From NCBI GenBank assembly GCA_940671915.1, contig CALNVZ010003433.1:50104159-50168158 (forward strand): a stretch of DNA of 64,000 bases, given 5' to 3'. The position numbers were made by a program, and so were the translations under genes. Under the pieces are notes generated by a model. That model did not search any database and was not told the DNA's origin. It saw only the letters and a program-made list of their open reading frames with translations. This document shows, one piece after another, positions 39,601 to 52,300 of this stretch (positions within the stretch are counted from its first letter, which is position 1; each line of letters opens with the position of its first letter). This DNA is from Paracentrotus lividus. Its lineage: Eukaryota > Echinodermata > Echinoidea > Camarodonta > Echinidae.

Positions 39601-40282
39601 GATTTACGAGCGGAACGACAGGTAGGCATCCAGTCGCATTTTTTTAAATTTTTTTTNNNNNNNNNNNNNNNNNNTGTTTGCCAAGAATATAAAGAGAATT
39701 TTTATGAGAGTGTATTTTCGTAACTGGACTAGGAGTGGCAGGGGCACGTTCAAAGCTCGTGTGTCTAACTTGTTGAAAAGCTTTGGCAAGAGACATCACA
39801 AATTTCCTCTTAAGGATGGTAACAACTTTTTGCAAGAATAGCAAATTTACTTTGCCCGTAGTACATTTCGAGAAAAAATTAATAACAGGGGCAATATTTG
39901 TTGATCCACGATGTTATACTATAATACTTATTTATTAATAATATTTATTATTACTAATTATGGTTAATAATTAAAACAGACATGTTTTTGCTATCATGGA
40001 GTTTATGCGTTATGAAAATGGAAAAGATTCATTATTCGATTGCAAACTACCTGGTCACTTATTGGTAATGTGTCAGGCTCATTGTGCTGTGTTATTATTT
40101 CTCATTCTTATTTTTGTATTTCTTTCCAGGTGTCCCAAAGGGAGCCATGATCTCACATGCAAACATTGTGGCTAATCTCATCGGCATGTACATAGCAACA
40201 CACGTATGAAAATATATGATAATCTTTTAATATCTTTCTTCTTATCTATATCCAATTTCTATTTATGTATGTCAGTGTGTGT

Positions 40283-40323
<41 letters not shown>

Positions 40324-43300
40324 TGTTCGTGTGTGGACAAAAAACAAATGGCAAAATTAAGTATTTATTTCGGTCTATATCTTTGAACTTCTTTTATAAT
40401 TTTAAAGCACGATTTTGATCTCTGCAGACCCTAATTATCGTAAATCCTGAAGCAATGAAATACATACGAATTAAAATTATTGTAACATTTAAAATATTAA
40501 TAGGCATGGGCATTCTCTGTTAAAGCTGAATAGGCTTTGCTTAGCTTGAATTATGCAATTATTAGTTGAAAAAAAAAATCATGTTTGTAAATATAATGTG
40601 TATAGATTAGCAAAAAGAAACTCAATTTCCGCAAAAAAATAACAATTAATATAAAACACGTGCCAAAAAAAAAAAGTTTTTCATTTACTTTTTTTCCCCC
40701 AGAAAACCCAAAGTGGGAATGGTTTAGATGTTTTATTGCTTTCATATATTTTTTTATTTTCTTTTTCAGACGTGTTACTCCTTCAAGTCTGGTTCTCGCT
40801 GTATATCTTATCTTCCTCTGGCGCATGGTCTGGAACACACTGCACAGGTTTGTTCATAATTACTAAAGCTCTTTAGACAAATAATGAAATCGTTTCTTGA
40901 TATCCCTATACGTTCTCAATCAATTGGATCCAGAGGAGAGAGTCACTTTTTAAAACACAGAATCTTCGTCTATCTGTCTATGGGAGCTTTGGACCCGAAA
41001 TCTGGGTGGGAGTCCGGGTCGATCGAAACCTTTGACTCGCATTCCGGGAAAAATTTACCTGAAAATGTATGTGGCCCCGGTAGACCCAGAGTTTGGGGCC
41101 CCGAATGACCCAGAATCGTTCAACTTTGACCCTTTATTTCTCGAGTAAGACAATATACACATAAAAAAAAAATAATAATAATACAAAAGAAAATATCACA
41201 TCCACTGGTTGCTGCTTTGGATAAATTTATCATTGAAACAAGACATCATTTAGGCCTATTTAGTTATTTTTGTATAAAAATATATTCCATTTAAATTATT
41301 GAAACTAGGCAATGCTGCTCTTCTTCGGGTGTTCAATCGGTTTCTTCCGTGGAGATCTCAAGGAGTTACTCAATGATATGAAAGAACTCCAGCCAAACCT
41401 CTTTGCTATAGTCCCTCGTCTAGCAAACAAGATCTATGATAAGGTGAGTGAGACATTATGGTTGGTGAAGGGTGACTAAATTCAGTAGGCCTACTAACTT
41501 CGAGAATACCGGCCATTTACATAGTATTGTAGTCAAATATACTTATAGGTCACAATCCGTCTCGAGTCCGTTGTGCATCCCTGGAAGTCTGTTCTGAGGC
41601 GAATTTCGTAGGAAAACACCACTTCGGACGCAATGATGTCTTTTTTTTTTCTTTTTTTTTTCTTTTTAACCATAATTGGAAAGGGCATGGTGGTGACATT
41701 TTTTTCTGATGACAATTTCTCCGGGCTTAATTTCTTCTAAGATGTAGGGTTTCAGGTTTCAATAGGGTTTTATGTTAGGTTTGGATTAGGGAAGCCGTGC
41801 ATCGCAGGAATTGACTTCCTTGTTGGGACTATGTCTAAATCTCTCTCTTCTTTTTATTTTTTTCTTTCTGTTTTGCTGTTTAATCTATTGCTGGGATCTT
41901 CTTTTTTAGTTGTTGATTATATTTTTTTCCGCAAAGATAAAACAATAGGTTTTCACGTATACCGAAGCGGTATGGAAGATGTTTTGAAAAATATTTCGTA
42001 TTTCATTTTTGTATAATGTGTTCATTTAACGGATTGCAGATAATGCTGCAAGTTAACAGTGCCTCGTACCTGAAAAGGAGTCTCTTCAATTGGGCTTTTG
42101 AAGCGAAGAAACGCGAAGTGGACAGGTATTATACATAATAATTCAAACATTTTATCTCTTTTTGTCTTCTTCTTCTTCTTCTTCTTCTTCTTCTTCTTCT
42201 TCTTCTTCTTCTTCTTCTTCTTCTTCTTCTTTGGTAGAAGGGGACGGTGTGTTTACCTGGTTCCAGTTTTTTTTTTGTAAGTTTTTGTAGTGTTTATAAC
42301 GGTATATAATAAAAGTTTGCTATACTAAAGTGTTTTGTTTACACATCATAACGTATTAACATACCGTTTTTTTAATCCAAGTCCACCTTAAATGTGTTTT
42401 TATTGTAATTTTTTTGTACTTGAACGTTGATTCTATTTTGTATGTTGTCAGGCCACCCATGGCCAGTGCATCGGCTTCCCCGGGATCAGCCGGGGCCCAG
42501 TTACGGGCAAGCCTCAGGGAGTAAACCCTGTGGCCACTGAGCCGTTTAAAGAGTGAATAGAAAATATTATGGCATTTCGTTCTAATGCTGAGAATGCAAT
42601 TCCAATTAGGGATTATGTAAAGGCGTTTGCAGAAAACAACACCTGCTCAGAAGCATTATTTTCTGCGTCGCGCATCAAGCAATCAACGAATTGCAATTTA
42701 TTTGAAATTCAAGGGAGACTGTAATCAATGCTGTAGACAATGGTTTCACATTTCAGAGGGGCATTCCATCTCGGTTTTCCCCCTTGTACTACCCACAACG
42801 AGAATCACCTTGTCAAACGTTTATTACCGAAATTCCGAATTCGTTACTAGTTACACATTTGAGTTCTTTCTGTAAGGTTGTTTCAAAATTCGCCCTATAC
42901 CAATTGGTTTCAAAAGATAAAGATTTTGCACACATCATGTCCTTTTCGCAGACAAGTTCAAGTCCTTCTTCAAACCTAATGTCACTCCTCCCCGATTTTT
43001 ATATTAATTTCATTCACAAATGGTATCAAGCTACCGTGTTTCAATTTCCAGACGGAGGCAGCTCGGTTGCTTTGTGTGTAGAGAGGTGGGTCATCTGAGT
43101 ACAAACATGCAAGAAAGCAGTTAATAATCAACCCACGGACCCACCCCCTAGTTGGCACACAGTAACATGGTAAAGGTAAATCTGACGAAAAACATCCCTC
43201 CCAAGGTTTCAAAACCCGTAACTGAACCGTGCATAGGGAGCAGGAGCAGGCTCCAAATGCAAGTCCTCATGGTCATGGCGTGCCCCTTTTGGGTTCCGAG

Positions 43301-46300
43301 TCCGCCTCTTCGGGCCAGACTGTGTTGTGCTAGAACCGTGGGAAAATCCCCCTCACATGGGCACTCAAGTAACTCGGAATGAATGCCCCCCTGAGAACTC
43401 CTCTTTACAATCCCCTCATGAAGCCCTATTTGGGAATCGCCCACCGCCCCGTCGAGACTTTTCGAACGTTTGTGCAAAGAAAGCAATCTTTCCCACTGTC
43501 CCTACATCGGAAGACACGCAAAAACTTGTCGCCAATTTTGTCAGCTACCCCTGCAAAAAAGCTGATGAAGAAAGTCTCCCTCCCCAGTTTGATCAGAACA
43601 CCATCTCCCCACCACACCTTCCGTCTCTGCCCTGTTTCAACCAACCCCATCCTTCCACAGCCTCAACAGCAGCAATACTTGCTGATACTGATGATGTTGT
43701 GTTGGATGACCCCTAGGAACGATGATGAATCTTCGGATTGGGCGTCATCCTTTTCCATCCCAGCCAAGGACCGCTTTCAGAGAAAAAGATGATAAAATTC
43801 CTTAAGGTAGTAAAAGCTCAGGAAAAACCTTTGGAAGTTGCCCGAAAATTTATTTCCAACATACCGGGGCTTGTGAGCAATCTAAGGCCTTTTGCGTAAA
43901 AGTCCCTTTTTACCAAAAGTACCCCAGCAAAGGATCTTTAAACTTATTACAAAACTAGATGTGTAACCCTTTCTTTTCTCTTTCTTCATGAAAGTAGGCT
44001 TTGCTTTTGCTTTTTACTCTTTCCATGAGTTTGTCGTTGCTTCTCCCTCAAACACTGGTGGATGTTCAATTCCACTAAAACGCCTCCATCCTTTCATATG
44101 TTGAAAATTTCGCTTTTAATTCTGATGTTGTGTTTTTGGCAAGAAACCAATGAGCTTTCCAGAATATCAAATTGCTGGACTGTGGTCTTCTTTATAATCC
44201 TTTTTGTGCTTGCGGGAGACAAGAGGGTTCAGGAGTTGTTTACTCTTGTAAAGAACAACCATTGTAATGTTGTTACGCATGACGTTATCTTCAATAGTCA
44301 TATTCTATACGTTAAAATCGAGTTTCATTGTAATATCTATCATTTGTACAACATTTTAGTTCCCCAGGATAACAAGCTTGCTTTTCAAGCAATTAATTCA
44401 TTATTTTTCCCATGTTAAGCAATGCACTGAAGGGATTGTTATCTTAGGTGGAGATTTTAAATTGCACCCTGAACCCTTCAATGGATAGACAGGACAAGCC
44501 TACTGAACATAGAAATAAAATTTCTTCTTCCTCTCAAATTTTCAATCGAAAGCTTGGACTTTTGTGATAGTTTGGCGTAGACTGCACCCTCATCCAGAAT
44601 AAATATACTTGGCATCGAAGTAACCCTCATAGCATCTCCGGCGTTTCGAAAGCAAGGCTCGATCGTTTTTATGTTCCTACTTCTTTAGCCCCTTCAATTT
44701 TATCTTTCCCAAATTCTTCCATGTTCTCTTTCTGATCATTTGTGCAGTATCCCTCAAAATTAAGATCCCTCTACAAAAACCAAGAGGAAGTGCGTATTGG
44801 CATCTTAATAATTCCTTACTAGAAGATAATGATTATATAGATATTATTTCAGAGTTTTGGACTGATTGGCAAAAACAGAAAATGAGCTTTCCGAATATTT
44901 TGTCGTGGTGGGATTTTGGAAAATCTCATATAAAATCGCTTAGCCAAATGTATGGTTCAAGGTTAGCCAATGAAAAAAGAGAAGCGTTTGTAACAATAAA
45001 TAGTACAATTGATGAATTGCAGTCTGCGCCTATTTTCACCTCAGAAATTAAGCAGGCCCTTGCTGAACAAAGAAATGATTTAAACATTCTTTTAAAGAAT
45101 CAAGCCAAAGGTGCACTTGTAAGATCTTCGGTTTCAATATGCAATGAGATGGATACGAGCTCTGCTTTCTTTTATGGTCTCGAAAAATCCAACTCTATGT
45201 TGAAAACACTGTCTCGGTATTCGTCTTAATTTCAGCGTATGTAACAGAGGACCAGAGTGAAATTAAAATTCTAATTTCGAAATTTTACAAGACTTTTGTA
45301 CAGCCGCACTAAGATTGATACTGCTTCACTAACTCTTATCACAAATGATTTACCGAAACTCGGATCCTAAAGAATTCGAAATTCTTTGATTCTTCCCCTA
45401 AATATTTGAAGAATTTGATATTGCCGTCAGTCAACTGGAGTAAAAATAAAACCACCCGGTCTTGATGGCCTTTTCTCTGAATTTATCAGACGTTATAGGC
45501 CATGATTAGAAGTGATATGTTTTCTGTTTTCGAATATGCTATAAATTCTGGAAGTCTCCCAAAATCTTTTCGTAAAGCTGTAATTACTCTGATCCGAAGA
45601 AGGGTGACTTGGCCAAATATTTCAAATTGGCGACCTGTTTCTTTTACTGAATAATGGACTAATAAGATTTTTGCAAAAGTTTTAAGCTAATAAACTGAAA
45701 AACCCACATATCAAATATTGTATCTGAAGACCAAACATATATGATTCCTGAAAGGACAATATATGATAATCTTAATCTGATTCGTGATATTATTCATATT
45801 TCTAATTGCCAATGATACTCCTCTGCTGTTGTCAATTTAGAATCAAAAGAAAAGCATTTGACAATGTTGACCACAGCTACCTTTTCAATACAATGAGAGC
45901 AATGGGTATAGGTGATTCTTTTATTTCTCTTATTCAACTTCTGTATAATGGACGCAAGGGCGTAATCAAAGTTTGCGGCTCTCTCACACGCGCCTTTTCT
46001 TTTCAAAAGGGCATACGCCAAGGGCTGTCCATTATCGGGACTTATTGTATTCTCTTGCTATAGAACCGGTTTATTAAATAAATTAAAAATTCAATATGTG
46101 TTCTTCGTGTTTTCACATTTCCCAATAAAAAATGTGAATATATTTCTGTATCGGCCTATGCTGATTGAACATATCTATCTTTTTGTAACTAGAGATGAGA
46201 GGTTTCGATATAATCTTAGATACGTACTATCTTTTTTAGTAAGGCATCAGCTGCTTGCTCCTTAATCAGTGTTAAATCACAAGGACTACAAAATAGGGCT

Positions 46301-49300
46301 GGGCTACCTGGCCAGACGAAAGACAAGCCTCTATAATCCTTTTGGATCAACAGAGGTAGTAAACATATGGAGGTAATACTATACTTCTGGTCCAAATATG
46401 AGGGAAGTTCACCTGGTTTCTGTTTAATATATAATGACATATATGCCAGAGGTTTATTATAATACAATTAATATAATAAGTCATGAATTAAAATTAGTAC
46501 GAAAAGAAAAAATACTTTGAGTGAATGGCATCAAAATAACAAGAACACTTAATTGTACCTATCATATAGGAGTTAGGTTATACCACATTTTTCTCTCCTT
46601 AAATAGAGCGAAATGAATAAGTTATTTGAGTGCTCAATCCTTATGATAACAATATGATATAGCATGAAGTCCAAAAGTGAAGTTGTTTTATTTCATTAAA
46701 GATATTTTTTGTACCAAACGTCGTTCTCCTTATAACTATCACTCAAGATCTTTAAAAAATGAACTTCCACAAAAATATGAATTCTGTAGGTTAAAGAACT
46801 ATTGTGCTCGGTCTACAGGTGGGTAACAGATAACACAATAGGCTATCCATTGTTGAAACTGCACGCCAATGCGTCCTTTTCACAACTGTAAAAAGGTGGA
46901 GCTTGTGAATGTCATGGTAAGGGCTCTTCAATAAGCACATTGACACAGTAAACCCTCGTAATCATACCACATTTCGCGATAGCCTCTCTTAGGAGCATAG
47001 AGTGAAGCAATGACGTGTATTGATCCTACTATAAATTGTATGCTACCTCTTAAGTCGCAAAGTGTTCAGAATCAAACTCATGACCTCTTGATCAACAGTC
47101 AAGTGAGAATGACATAGATTATGACACAACTCTATGGATATACAATATGTCCATCAACTTACTTCAATTCAAATCTACTGTGGCAGTTCCAGCGTACGGA
47201 AATTACATTTCAGACAAATATTTCAACTCAAAAGGTCATTAGATAATATAACTTTCTATTGAACTTCATACACATAATCATAAACCAAAAATCATAGATT
47301 ATAAACTGTGCAAGTTTCAATCCATTTCGCGTTCCATGTTGTGATAGTTACACCACAGGAACCTTTACCGGCATTTACAATTTTTCGTGTGAGGCCAAAC
47401 TGTATTATAGATTTTGTACATTCATTTAATTATACAGATCCATGTGTATTTTCTTCGATAACTCGAGCCTATAGATTAAGGATGTCGATTTATATATCCT
47501 GTGACGAACTTATATATTATTAAGCTAAGGAAAATTATTTTATGTTATTTATTTGGAGACTTTTTAGAAAGTACACTCATAGTTGAAACAAAATGATCCA
47601 AGTACCACCTCCTCAATGAGCTAATCCACCAATTCTTTGTTTGCAGAACTATTCCGGAAACACTGTTAGACATTTAGTTCGTCTTGAGCCGATACGTGTA
47701 CTATATACAGATTTGGCGGAACCATCCATGTGATAAAGTAAAGTAGAAGGATACCCACATGCAGTGTTGTGTACCATCTCTTTGTTGTTAACTCTCCTTA
47801 TTCATACTAAATATTGCGGGTACTAATAATAAATTACACATTTATATATCAAATTCTTAATTGGCAATATTTTAGTATTCTTTTTGATCTTTGTGGTCAA
47901 TTGTCTTACTGTATGGGTCACCAAATTATTTATGACTTCTAATGCGGATGTCTGGAAATTTAGCTTCAGTTATGATATCCTTTGCTTAATTTTAAATAGC
48001 GCAGAATTCTCCTGATCTATAATAATTACAGATTGTAATCTCGCAAAGTGGGATACAATATCGCCGACATAGACTTAAAATAGTATGATTTCACTATTCA
48101 CATTACTCTCCTATGCACTATATCAGCGTCCTTCCATTTATTCGAACCAAAGACTACCTTAAGTTTGACAACTTTAACCATAGAATATTTTATCCTTCCC
48201 AACAGTACATGTAATAGTAACAAGACATATACAACGTTCACCGTATCTCCCAAGATACATTACTTCCAGACTGATTAGAGCGATCCTTTCATGAATCACA
48301 ATAGCTGGACCATAATGTAACCTTTCATGCCTGTTAAAATCTTATCAACAACTGTCTTTCGACTATGCAAATACAATCGTATTGATATTATAATTATTCA
48401 TGAATCATTCCCAAAATTTTGATATTACTCTCGCCACATCTTGATCGCGAAGTGGCTCTCTCAACCTTCATACTCAACGTATGTCGGTTAGTAACAGTTA
48501 TCCAAACTCTATGAAATAAAGACATATACAATACCTACAGATGCTCAATCCAAACAGCTATCAAGACATGTACTCGACTAATCTCGTCTCTTATCATCTC
48601 CTATTGAAGCCGATAAATAATGATCTTCTCATACAAATCACACAAGTATCACTGTAAGCAACAAACCACAGGGCAGAGAAAATCAATGAATCATTGTCCA
48701 CAATCTCTGTGAGCTGATAATGAACTGGTACTCTGCAAACTTATTATCGGTTATACACCCATCAGTGTATAAGATCAAATCCAACGTTGGAGGATATCAA
48801 TAACAAACTCTACACGATTGTACTACCATCTCTGCCGTTCAACATATCTCAACCCAGAAAAATTTTCTTCTTCTGGGTGTGGTGAGAAAGGACACTATCT
48901 TACATCTTCCTCAATCGGAACTGTAAAATTCTTTTGCATACAGCCTTGGATCTTCTTTCATTTCAATTCTTCTCTCACGTCTTCTCCCCAAAATTTCAAA
49001 TTTGACTTTGACATAATACTGGACTCTCATTCCACATTGGCCAGGGGTACGTTGTCGGGAACGTACGGCCTATCAAATTAAACCTCTATTATCAGTTCTT
49101 CAAAAGTAACCATTTGTTTTGGCTTATCGTTTACATCCCGTTTCCTTTGATCCTTCTCCTTTTGTTATCCAGGAATAAAGAAAACCAGGATATTATTAAT
49201 TTTGAGTTCTACAAAGTAACAGAACAATATGAATTCATTTCACCAAAACTTGGTCTCACAACAATGTAACCTTTTTTATTTCAGATCTGATAATGGGCAT

Positions 49301-52300
49301 AAAAAACATTTTGGTTTAATTTAACTAAGTTTATCTCGTATTATCATGCGTTTGACTTATGTATCCATTACTCTTTTGAAGGCTCTTAATTAGCTAGAGC
49401 CTTATTACCCTCCACTCATGCCAAGTGGCATAACTATTTATGTTCATGTCAATTATTATTACTATTATTGATATATTCCGTTTAATTTTAACATGATTAT
49501 TACCTGTTATGTTTTTTTATAATAATGGTTAAAATACGATCACTGACAGTGTAAAGTGCATCATTGATTATACATTATTTATTTGTAAAATTTTGATTGT
49601 AAATAAAGTTTTACTTTGAAAAGTCAAAAAAGGCTTCTTCTTCTTCTTCTTCTTCTTCTTCTTCCCCATCTTATGGCACATTGCTATTTCATTTCAGTCC
49701 GAAAATAACACACTTTAGAATATTGATCATACGGATTGGTTGGAAAATCGGTCTGAAATTAATGAATTGTTATGTTCAGGTGTGGTTTGATAATCAAAAT
49801 TTCAATTCAACAGGATAAAAGAAGGATTCGTCTTTTTATAAAGTTACGGAAACTGTATATGGTTCAATTGTTTACAATTCCTACATTTTATACCCCTTTT
49901 CTCTATCTCCAGCCCCTCCTGTTATGTTTCAGGACCTGAAATAAGTAATCATTTAGAATTTTACCTATAACGCGGTACATTGAAGTATTCCTTTAAATAT
50001 ACAAAGTAGATTAATAGTAGATTTATATATTAATATCAATAATTTCAATTCTGTTTGAATTTATTCTATATCTATTTCAGAGGAATATTCAGAAACAACA
50101 CATGGTATGATACTTTTGTCTTCGGAAAGATACAGGTGGGTCATAGACAATGATATTTGATATGATCAACACAGTGATAACAGTTGCTAAATCCCATTAT
50201 TTAATCTAAATCATCGGAAAGTATATCCCTTGCAATCTGTCATGAGCCAAATATACCAAATGACATCATAAATCGAACTTCAGGTTATTAATATTTTTAC
50301 TTTAGGTCCCGTCGAAAGATAAAATTGTTTGCAGTACAATATACGTAATCCTTTTTTCATATTATCATTTTACAGTCGACTCCCGTTATTACGAGCACAT
50401 ATACAACGAGATTTCAGTATAACAACTATGAAGTAATTTTTCGTCATCATTATTTATAGGAGAAATAACAATATTGATAAGTATACAATGATTACGTCAC
50501 AGGCTCTAATAGGTGGTCGTGTCCAGTGGATGGTCACTGGTAGTGCCCCTATATCGGACCAGGTTCTGACCTTCCTCAGGGTTGTCTTTGGTTGTACGGT
50601 GAGTGTTTATTAAAAACATCATGGTAGAATAATGGTTTATTATTTTAAAAAGTAACATTTTAAAAAGAAATGAATTGTTACTCAATAGCAGGTCAATTTG
50701 TGATTATTGTCCCAGAATATTACATAGCCCCATGATAGGGGATCGACCCTTCATATGTATGCTAATTCCGCGAGTAGAAAAATTAATCACGGGAAATCTT
50801 ACTATTTTTTTTTCCTTCTAATTTTGTTAATATCAGAATATTAACAATATTAATAAATATTATTTCTTTCTATAATTTAGAAAAATGGCCTAGCATGTTA
50901 TCAAGTCGTGGTTTTGTTCTTTCTAATTGAAAATGTGATATCTGATACACGTGATATGACTGTTTTTTGCTTTTTTTTTTACCCCACCCTTACCTCGTTT
51001 ACCCCTCCCCCTTGGATCTATCCCCTTTTTTTCTCATCTCTCTCTTTCACACATACGTCACACACCACACACACAACACACCACAACACAACACACACAA
51101 CATCACAACACCACAGCAACCACAGCAACACCACACACACACACACAACACACAACATTATATATATATATATATATGATATACACACACACATTACACA
51201 CCCACACACTCCCTCTCTCTTCTTTTATTTTTTGTTCTCCTCTCCACAGGTTAACAGAGGCCTATGCGTCAGACGGAGTCTACCTTTGCATTGGACACCT
51301 GTACCCTGCCCGAGAGTCGGCGAGTGGGGCATGTGGGTTTCTCCTTCATCCCAGGTTAATCATGATCAAACTCGTAGATGTAGAAGAGATGGCGTTACCT
51401 TTGCAACACATGATAAAGGGGAGGGTAAGAAGGAAAGAGAGAGGAGGAGAGAGAGAGAGGGAGAAAGAGATAGAGAGAGAGAGATAGAGAGAGAAAGAGA
51501 GAGAGGTGGAGAGAGAGAGAGGACTAGAGAGAGAGAGAGAGGGGCGGGGGGGGCCAGAGATCAGAGGAGAGATAGATAGGACAGATAGACAGACAGAAAG
51601 CGATGAGAGATAGCGAGGACAGGGGAAGAGAAGAAAAGGTGTGAATAAGAAGCTGGAGACAGAAGAAATACAGACATTCAAGATAGGAGGCAGAGAGCGA
51701 GAGAGATAGATAGACAGATAGATAGACAGACAGAAAGCCAGAGAGATAGCGAGACAGGGGAGAGAAGAAAAGGTGGAACAGAAGCGGAGACAGAAGAAAT
51801 ACAGACATTCAAGATAGGACGAGAGAGAAAAACTAGCGAAATAGATAGATTGAGGGAAAGAAAATGAGGAAAATAAGGAAAAGGCCGAGTGGGTCTTGGT
51901 CTTGGTTAGGAAATATAAAAATAATAATTAAAAAGTGTCTAAAATAACCAAAAGCGACTCTTACCCCTATAAAAAAAAACAGCCACAAACAAAAAACAGA
52001 GAGAAAGAAATGAGGGGATAGAGAGGGACAGACAGTCGAGGAGTGTGAAATTACAAACGAGCCAGTTAAATGCCAAATTTTATTTGACATGATTTAAAAG
52101 GACACCAAGGAGTAATTCATATTTTAATATGTACTGGAAGCTGACANNNNNNNNNNNNNNNNNNNNNNNNNNNNNNNNNNNNNNNNNNNNNNNNNNNNNN
52201 NNNNNNNNNNNNNNNNNNNNNNNNNNNNNNNNNNNNNNNNNNNNNNNNNNNNNNNNNNNNNNNNNNNNNNNNNNNNNNNNNNNNNNNNNNNNNNNNNNNN

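Noticed and set aside
43327-43792. Overlapping frames of 129 and 137 codons as host genes
   Set aside because: They lie in the Pro/Ser-rich decayed ORF1 region of the LINE and overlap in different frames.
50908-51579. Open frame of 223 codons spanning the simple repeats
   Set aside because: It translates CA and GA repeats plus the wrong frame of ACSL exon 14.
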